From Sipunculus nudus (taxonomy: Eukaryota; Annelida; Sipuncula; Golfingiida; Sipunculidae), in contig CM049320.1 in the NCBI GenBank assembly GCA_026874595.1, forward strand, positions 46,200,714 to 46,264,713: a DNA stretch of 64,000 nt, in the 5' to 3' direction. Below the pieces are notes generated by a model. It was not told the origin of the DNA. It ran no database searches and worked only from the letters and a program-made list of their open reading frames with translations. Of this stretch, positions 57,340 through 64,000 are shown piece after piece (positions within the stretch are counted from its first letter, which is position 1; each line of letters begins with the position of its first letter). A program made the position numbers and the translations under genes.

Positions 57340-60300
57340 ATCTGCATTTACTTAGATTTTATAGAAAAAGCTGAAAAACCTTTAAAAGTCTTCCTCTCAT
57401 AAAAGGTACAGCCAAATGATTCAATATTTTACAGAGATGATCCCAGAGGGGAGCCCTCTCAAGTTTGTTCAAATGGTTTGTGTTTGATGAATTTTGACAG
57501 AGTTACGCAAATTTGAACTTAGTCATTTGGCCAAGTAAGCATACTGACATGGCAATCTTAGAAAAGACTGGAGCTAGCATTGCCAAGTATTGTGCAAATG
57601 TTGGTCACATGACTCATATTTGATATTGCAGATTTTTTTGCATCACCTACATTGACCAGTTTTTTATGTTTTTTCTTTCAGCTTAAAAATGTTTATGATG
57701 AAACTGTCAAGTTGAATCTTTTAATTTTTCACACAAGAATTATCCTAGGACATGGTTCTTTCAATAATATAAGAATAGATTGTGTTTGTTAATTTTTGAT
57801 ACAGAAGTGAAAAGCTTAAGTTGTTCTTATGTCCATTATTAAGTCTGTTTCAAACTGAGTATGCAGTAATCTTCTTCTACAAATTGTTGTTTCAATTATA
57901 ACTTCTGTATAATTCTGTAAAATTGCACAAAAATTATTCTTGGGTTGCCTTTGTTCATGTTTACTTAAATGATTGTTGGCAGAATTATTGGACCTTTAAT
58001 AATGGAAGGACTCCATCTTTTATTTTTCTAGATATTTGATAAAGTCTTATGAATATGTCAGCTTGAAAAAAAAAACATTTTAGCCAGTTTTTCAGTGTGT
58101 GTAAACAGATTTACCAACAGGCCAAGATTGTGTCTGTATCTTTAAATAGGTTGAGAAACTGCCAAATGTTTCAGATTTGGCAACAGATCAAGAGTTCATT
58201 CAGTGCAGCCAGATATAGGTCATGAGTTCAATCAGTGCAGCCAAGCACAAGGCATGTGATCACCTCATTGGTGATTTGAACACCTCATGGGCACCATGTT
58301 ATCACCTCATTGGTGTCATGCCCCTCAGGGCTGCATGTGGAGCCAATCCGTGAGCTTATGCAATGGTGTGGCTACTATTTCAGATTTGGGAACAGGCCAA
58401 AGGTCAGTCTGGATCATTTTATAGCTTTGGCAGGCTGCCAACTGTATCAGTTTAGGCAACAGGTCAGGAGTTCACTCAGTGCGCCAGGTATAGGTCAGGA
58501 GTTCACTCACTGCAGTAGCTGCATTCTATTTTTGGCATTGGCAGACTGCCCAGTGCATCAGATTTGGCACCAAAGTTCAGCCTGGATCTATTTATAGCTT
58601 TGGCAGACTGCCAACTGTGTCAGATTATGCAACAGGTCAAGAGTTCACTCAGTGCAGTAGCCTGAGCAAGCAAATTTGTCACAGTTCACTCGGGGCAACT
58701 GCCTCTCTCACGTAAGCCTCATCAGCCCCATGCATCAGACTCAAGGTAAGTTTGATGTATTGGCCTGATATTTTGACCTGTTTATATATCTTTGATGGTT
58801 TTCTTGTTCACAAGACAGGTGACGCCACCTACAATGAATTTTGCACAGTGTATGTGCCTGCTTATTTCTACAGAGGAATTTGATATATCAGCCTGAAATT
58901 GGGCATATTTATACATATCGAATATTTTTGTTGTATACAAGACAGACGGTGGCCTACAATAATTTTTGCACAGTGTGTGTCCCTGCTTATCTGTATTCGG
59001 CAAAACGAAGTTTTGCGGATACTATTTTTTTGACCGAGTTCCACCGCCGTATTCGTTTTTCGGAGAACTCCTCTGAGACTACTGGACTGATTTTTCTGAA
59101 ACTTACACCAATTATCAGGTCACATGTAAACTGGTGCCTAACCAACTGGCGTTGACCTCTGACCTTTCCTCTCTGCCCAGCATCCATTTGTGCGTCTGTT
59201 TCCACACATAAACCCACATATCTCGGGAACTGTTTGACCGATAAGGCTAAAAATTTTGTACAAATGTAGCCCTTGGATAGCTTTATAAAATACACTAAAA
59301 ATGGTGGTGCCACCTGCAACCATGTTTGCACAGTGTCCATCAGTTCATCTGCCTTGGGTTAAAATCACTCATATCTCGGCAGTGGTTTGACATATCTGCC
59401 TAAAATTTTGCTGGTTTATACATCCTGGACAGCTTTTTAGCAAACCTGTGAGCCTATGCGATGGTGCGGCGTCCTGTGTCGTGCGGCGTCTGTACGTTAA
59501 CCATAGCTATCTCAAAAACAGCAGGAGCTAGCATCACCACATTTTTTGCAAACAATCAGTCATCGAAAAAACTATATCAGATTTTGTTCATTTTTTTCTA
59601 ACTGCATTTTCTTAGATTTTATAGGGAAAAAGCCAGAAAAGCTTTAAAAATCTTCTTCTCCATAACTGTCCAGCCAAATTGTCCAATATTTCACAGAAAT
59701 GATCCCTGGAACAATCTCTCTCAAGTTTGTTTGAATGGTTCCAGTTCGGAGATTTTTGGCCAAGATACAGGAGGTTTAACTTTGTTAACTGTGCAAAAAA
59801 GCATATTAAAATTTAAATCTCAGAAAGGGCTGTAGCTATCTTCACCAAATTTTATGCCAATGTTGGTCACATAGGTCATATTTGAAATTGATGTATTGGT
59901 GGCGCCACCTGCATTGGCCTTTTTTGTACAGGGGTCATCAGTGCCTGTGTCACACTGAGGGCTACAAAAAAACTTCTCTAAAACCATATGGCCAAAATGT
60001 TCAATATCGCACAGAAATGATCCTAGGGTAGTGCTATCTGAAGTTTAATCAAATGGTCTCTTTTCAGTGACTTTTGGCTAAGTTATGGGAAGCTGAATTT
60101 AGTCATATGGCATAACAGCCCATTTTAGCTCAGTGGCTACAAAGATCTTCTTCTCAAAAACCACAGGGCCAAATTCTTAAATCTCACACATTAATTATCC
60201 TCAGATGTTGATAATTCAAGTTTGTTCAAATGATTTTTGTTCAGTGCTTTTTGGCTGAGTTATGGGAAGCTGAACTTAGCCAGCTTGCTGTATCATCCTA

Positions 60301-62960
60301 TATGAGTTATAAACCTGCGGAACGTTTTTCATCTGATGCCACTGAAGCCAGTTTGTTAAATATTTTACAAGAATAATTCGGACAATAATTCTTATAATAA
60401 TTGTTATTAATGGTTCCAAATGAATAATTTAGGCTGAATTATGGAGATTGAATTGAGTCATTTTACCATATATGTTAGCTGTGTGATGCTGTTACATCTA
60501 GCCTGGCACCAGTTTATCAGCATCTATTACATCATGCCACTAGACATTTAGATTTCAGGTTATCTTTGGTTAATATTGACAAGAAAGATTTTTTAAAAGC
60601 TTTTAAAAAATTTAGATTTAGGATTTAAGTTATTCATCATACCAGGCAATGTTACAATCCTGGATATTCAGCTCTCTGTGGCTATATAAAGACAACTGTA
60701 CGTGGATTATAAATTATTGGTATCCCTACTCAACTTAATTAAAGAATTTGCCATCAATGAGATATATCTGTATTTTAATTTTGCATTCAGTATGCATCCG
60801 TAATAATTTTACATATATTCCTGATTTCTTTTTTATAAAAAGTCAGCTGAAAAGCATTTTGAATTGGGAAAATAAATTTCAAAGTCATTTCAAGTAGGAA
60901 CCACTTTTGTGTTCAGATGGCAGCACTTGGTTTACCATTGGCAGATTGCCAGTGCCTTGATGTTGGCCATTAGCCAAGATGATGTCAGCTCTATAAATAG
61001 TTTTGGCACAGTGCCTGGATTGGAAGAAGTGCAGCCAGGTATAGGTCAAGAGTTCACTCAGTGCAGTAGCTGCATTCTATTTATAGCTTTGGCAGACTGC
61101 TCACTGCATCATATTTGGCACCCAAAGTTCAGCCTGAATCTATTGATAGATTTGGCAGACTACCAACTGTGTCAGATTATGCAACAGGTCAAGAGTTCAC
61201 TCAGTGCAGCCAGGTACATGTCAAAAGTTCACTCAGTCTAGCCAGGTGCAGGTCAAGAGTTCACTCAGTGCAGTAGCTTAAGGCAGCAATTTGTCACAGG
61301 TCACTGGGCGGCAACTGCCTTACTCACCTAAGCCCAGTGCATCAAACTCCGGGGAAGTTTGATGTATTGGACTGATATTTTGACCTGTCTATGCGTCTTT
61401 GATGGTATTCTCATTTACAAGACAGGTGGTGCCACGTACATTGACTTTTGCACAATGTATGTGCCTGCTTATTTCTACAGAGGAATTTGATATATCAGCC
61501 TGAAATTGGGCATATTTATACATATCGAATAGCTTTGTCATATACAAGACTAGTGGTGCCACCTACAATAATTTTTGCACAGTGTGTGTCCCTGTTTATT
61601 TCTCAGGAGGGGTTTGAATTTTGGGCATATGTGTCTATCTCTGATAGCTTCGTTGTATACAAGACTAGTGGTGCCAGCTACAATCATTTTTGTGTTGTTT
61701 GCACCCATGCCAGAATTTCAGCAGTGATATTTGTGTAATTGTTTCTTATTCAAAATGTTTAGTACTTGCATTGTTCATATACATGAAAAGTAATGGTCCA
61801 GCATTGAAGCATTATACCTGGTGTATTTCCCAATGCACAGGTTCGCATTAAGCCTGTAGGCCTTGTTTGATTTTATGAAAGGAGGCGCCATTCATGTTTA
61901 CGCTGCAGACATCCAAGCTCATATCTCTGGAACCGTTTGACCAATTGGGCCACAATTTTGCATGTGTATAGATCTCACATAGCTCTTTATCATACGCAAA
62001 CTGGAGGGACCACCTGCAACCATTTTTGCACAGCAACCATCTGTTTGTCTGCCGTGGGCTAAAATCACTCATATCTCTGTAGTGGTTTGACATATCTGCC
62101 TAAAATTTTGCATGTTTATACATCCTGGACAGCTTTCTTGATTTTATGAGAGGTGGCGCCATCTACATTCATGTTTACACTGCAGACATCCAAGCTAATA
62201 TCTCAAGAACTGTTTAACGAACTGGGCCAAAATTTTGCCTGTGTATAGATCTCACATAGCTTTTTATCATACACAAAACTGGAGGGACCACCTGCAACCA
62301 TTTTTGCACAGCATCCATTTGTTTGTCTGCCGTGGGCTAAAATCACTCATATACATGTAGTGGTTTGATTTATCTGCCTAAAATTTTGCATATGTATACA
62401 ACTTGGACAGCATTCTGGATTTTGTTGTAGGTGGCACAACCTACATACACTTTTTGGCTGCCGACATCCATGCTAATATGCAACACACCTCACTCTGTTT
62501 CCCTTTGCCACTCAATCCCTGCCTCACGTCACCTTCTCTACTCTGATTTTGGTGGATACACGTAGTCGCTTGTTGACTACCCATATTCTAGTTTTTTGTG
62601 TTGTGTGCACCCATGCCAGAATTGCAGCAGTGATGTTTGCTTAATTGTTTCTTGTTCTAAGTGTTGAGTACTTGCATAGTTCATATAAATGTTACACATG
62701 TTCTTGGAAAGTAATTGTCCAGCATTGAAGCATTATACCTGGTGTAATCTCATTGCACAGGTTTGCATTAGGACTGTAGGCCTTGTTTCTATTTATGAGA
62801 CCTTCAGATTAAGTGCTCATCTATCCAAAAGCGCACTGTAACCCATTTCTAAGGACTATTCTCAAAATTCATGATTTTTTGCACACTGACAGTCATTGTG
62901 CTCATTGTTCAACATTCCTTAAATTCAGCTGAGCATCATGGCCCATGGGCCACTTTTTAT
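57340..62960 (+). repeat. Mosaic of tandem and duplicated core repeats ending in a HINE-like 3' terminus
   Basis: Three repeat types are interleaved. (a) Units of about 130-300 bp with GATCCTAGGG-type, AAGTTTGTTCAAATGG and TTTTGGCTGAGTTATGGGA at 57.36-57.66 and 59.5-60.3 kb. (b) TTCACTCAGTGCAG / GGCAGACTGCCAACTG units at 58.1-58.7 and 60.9-61.3 kb, a direct duplication about 2.55 kb apart. (c) Units of about 150-180 bp with CATATCTC...GTTTGACC, AAAATTTTGCATGTGTATA and GGTGGNNCCACCTNCAA at 58.75-59.45 and 61.35-62.45 kb. A further duplicate pair is 61688-61875 and 62598-62795. The block closes at 62932-62960 with CAGCTGAGCATCATGGCCCATGGGCC. No coding sequence is supported. Confidence 0.7.
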
Positions 62961-64000
62961 GGATTGTGTATAATATACAAATGACCTTTCAGGGTCAAAG
63001 GACCATTTAAGTATTTATTCAGCACCACACATGCATTCAGGGTTTCTCATGTATAACTTGTATATTTTGTGATCTATCATATACAGAAGGTGGAGAGAAA
63101 ATGGAATCTGATTGGTTATCAATTTATCACACATTGTTAGTTCTCCACTGTGCATGCACAGAATTCATAGTCTGGGTTCCACTTAGGATATCCGGTCTTT
63201 TCTCTTGCGCCATGCCACTAAACAGCACGTCGCAAGAATTTTTACTTTTTCCACCACCTCCCCATCCTCCACCCTTTGTCAAATTGTTTTTGTATGCTTG
63301 TTAACTTGGCTTCTTTTAGTTGTAAAAAAAATTACCTCAGCTATGGTTCTTTCTTTTAAGCTCCATTTTGCACCACATTTACATACAATGCTTGTGTTCT
63401 ATGCCTTTGTGTTTATGCTGGGTGGCCTTTTTTGGTTCCCCCCAGCACTATGTGTTATGTTTATAATTATAATTGTATCACTTTGTGTTTGATTTTACCT
63501 GGCAGTGCCCCTTGAGAAGCTTTAATGCATTATAATAACCAACTAGTACATATTAATATTCTCACCCAGGCAATCTTGGACTCTGCTTACATTTCTGCCT
63601 GGAATGATTGACATTTAATTTGAGCACTGTCAGCTGGATTATTGAGTCATTTTAATAAATGACATAAAAAGAAAGAACATGCATAATTTACATGTCTATT
63701 ATATCACCGTAGAAAATTTGAAGAAAATCTGGTAAACAAGTTCTTCATAGGTGGTGTTTACACAGTGCAAAATAGAGATGTGGCATCTGATTTAAATAAA
63801 AAATTCATACTTTAAATTAGCCCTAGCTCCTGTGCTTCCTACACTGCACAGGATCGTGGATATGTACTTTAAAGGTGCCCAATCACCTACCTTTAAAAAA
63901 GGAATTTATGTGATTTCTTGCTCACTCTGTGTATATATTAATAAGCCCTAGCTCCCATGTTCTCTCCCTTCACTGCACAGGATCCTGGATATGTACTTTA
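62961..64000 (+). other. Unassigned sequence ending in a short repeat
   Basis: 63.0-63.8 kb holds nothing recognised; ORFs at 63101-63492 are hydrophobic and without motifs. CACTGCACAGGAT(C)NTGGATATGTACTTTA occurs at about 63844 and again at the window end, about 125 bp apart, preceded both times by AGCCCTAGCTCC. Between them CTTTAAAGGTG and CACCTACCTTTAAA form an imperfect hairpin (about 63868-63898), a mobile-element-like terminus that continues beyond the window. Confidence 0.4.

Overview
The window looks like a non-genic, repeat-dominated stretch of an AT-rich animal genome. I infer a marine mollusc, probably a bivalve. The reasons are an animal-type Ty3/Gypsy LTR retrotransposon, tRNA-derived SINE remnants, many copies of a short non-autonomous element whose AGCTCAGCTGA-type hairpin resembles repeats I associate with bivalves, and no bacterial-style gene organisation. 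The species call is inference only. No complete host gene is visible; two short exon-like segments (about 30.3 kb on the minus strand, about 38.7 kb on the plus strand) are the only host-coding candidates.

1-10,111: a Ty3/Gypsy element read on the minus strand. The right-hand 900-bp LTR (9212-10111) is its 5' LTR, followed by a tRNA-His-type primer site, an unusually long (about 2.6 kb) leader built of hairpin-bearing tandem repeats, gag, protease-RT-RNase H, integrase, a short ORF-like tail, and a left LTR cut by the window edge. One in-frame TAG lies inside gag, and integrase is in the -1 frame after an A8 run. The LTRs are about 99% identical where they align, so the copy is young, but the left LTR lacks the 234 bp that in the right LTR carry the TATA box.

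10,112-15,925, 19.5-20.5, 23.5-24.2, 28.7-29.3, 39.1-54.1 and 57.3-63 kb: many copies of a non-autonomous family with a 5' hairpin, a CTGT/GTCC-rich tract, tandem core units, a 3' subterminal inverted motif and a 3' palindrome. I interpret it as Helentron-associated (HINE/DINE-1-like). The LTR element is inserted in one copy.

16.3-35.6 kb: four neighbouring foldback-type structures, each with inverted arms built of its own motif: CGGCCG (16.3-18.8), ATGGCTGCC (20.7-24.8), CTGCAG (27.5-33.5) and GAGCGCTCGGTA (33.8-35.6). The first holds a MULE-like MITE with an exact 10-12 bp target duplication and a heat-shock-type promoter. A 114-bp near-perfect palindrome sits between the last two. A hAT-like MITE lies at 25.8-26.3 kb.

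41.3-45.1 kb: a 3.8-kb tandem array (period about 1.69 kb, two units plus a 459-bp third block) inserted in one HINE-like copy. The uninterrupted site is preserved in the paralogue at 52.99 kb.
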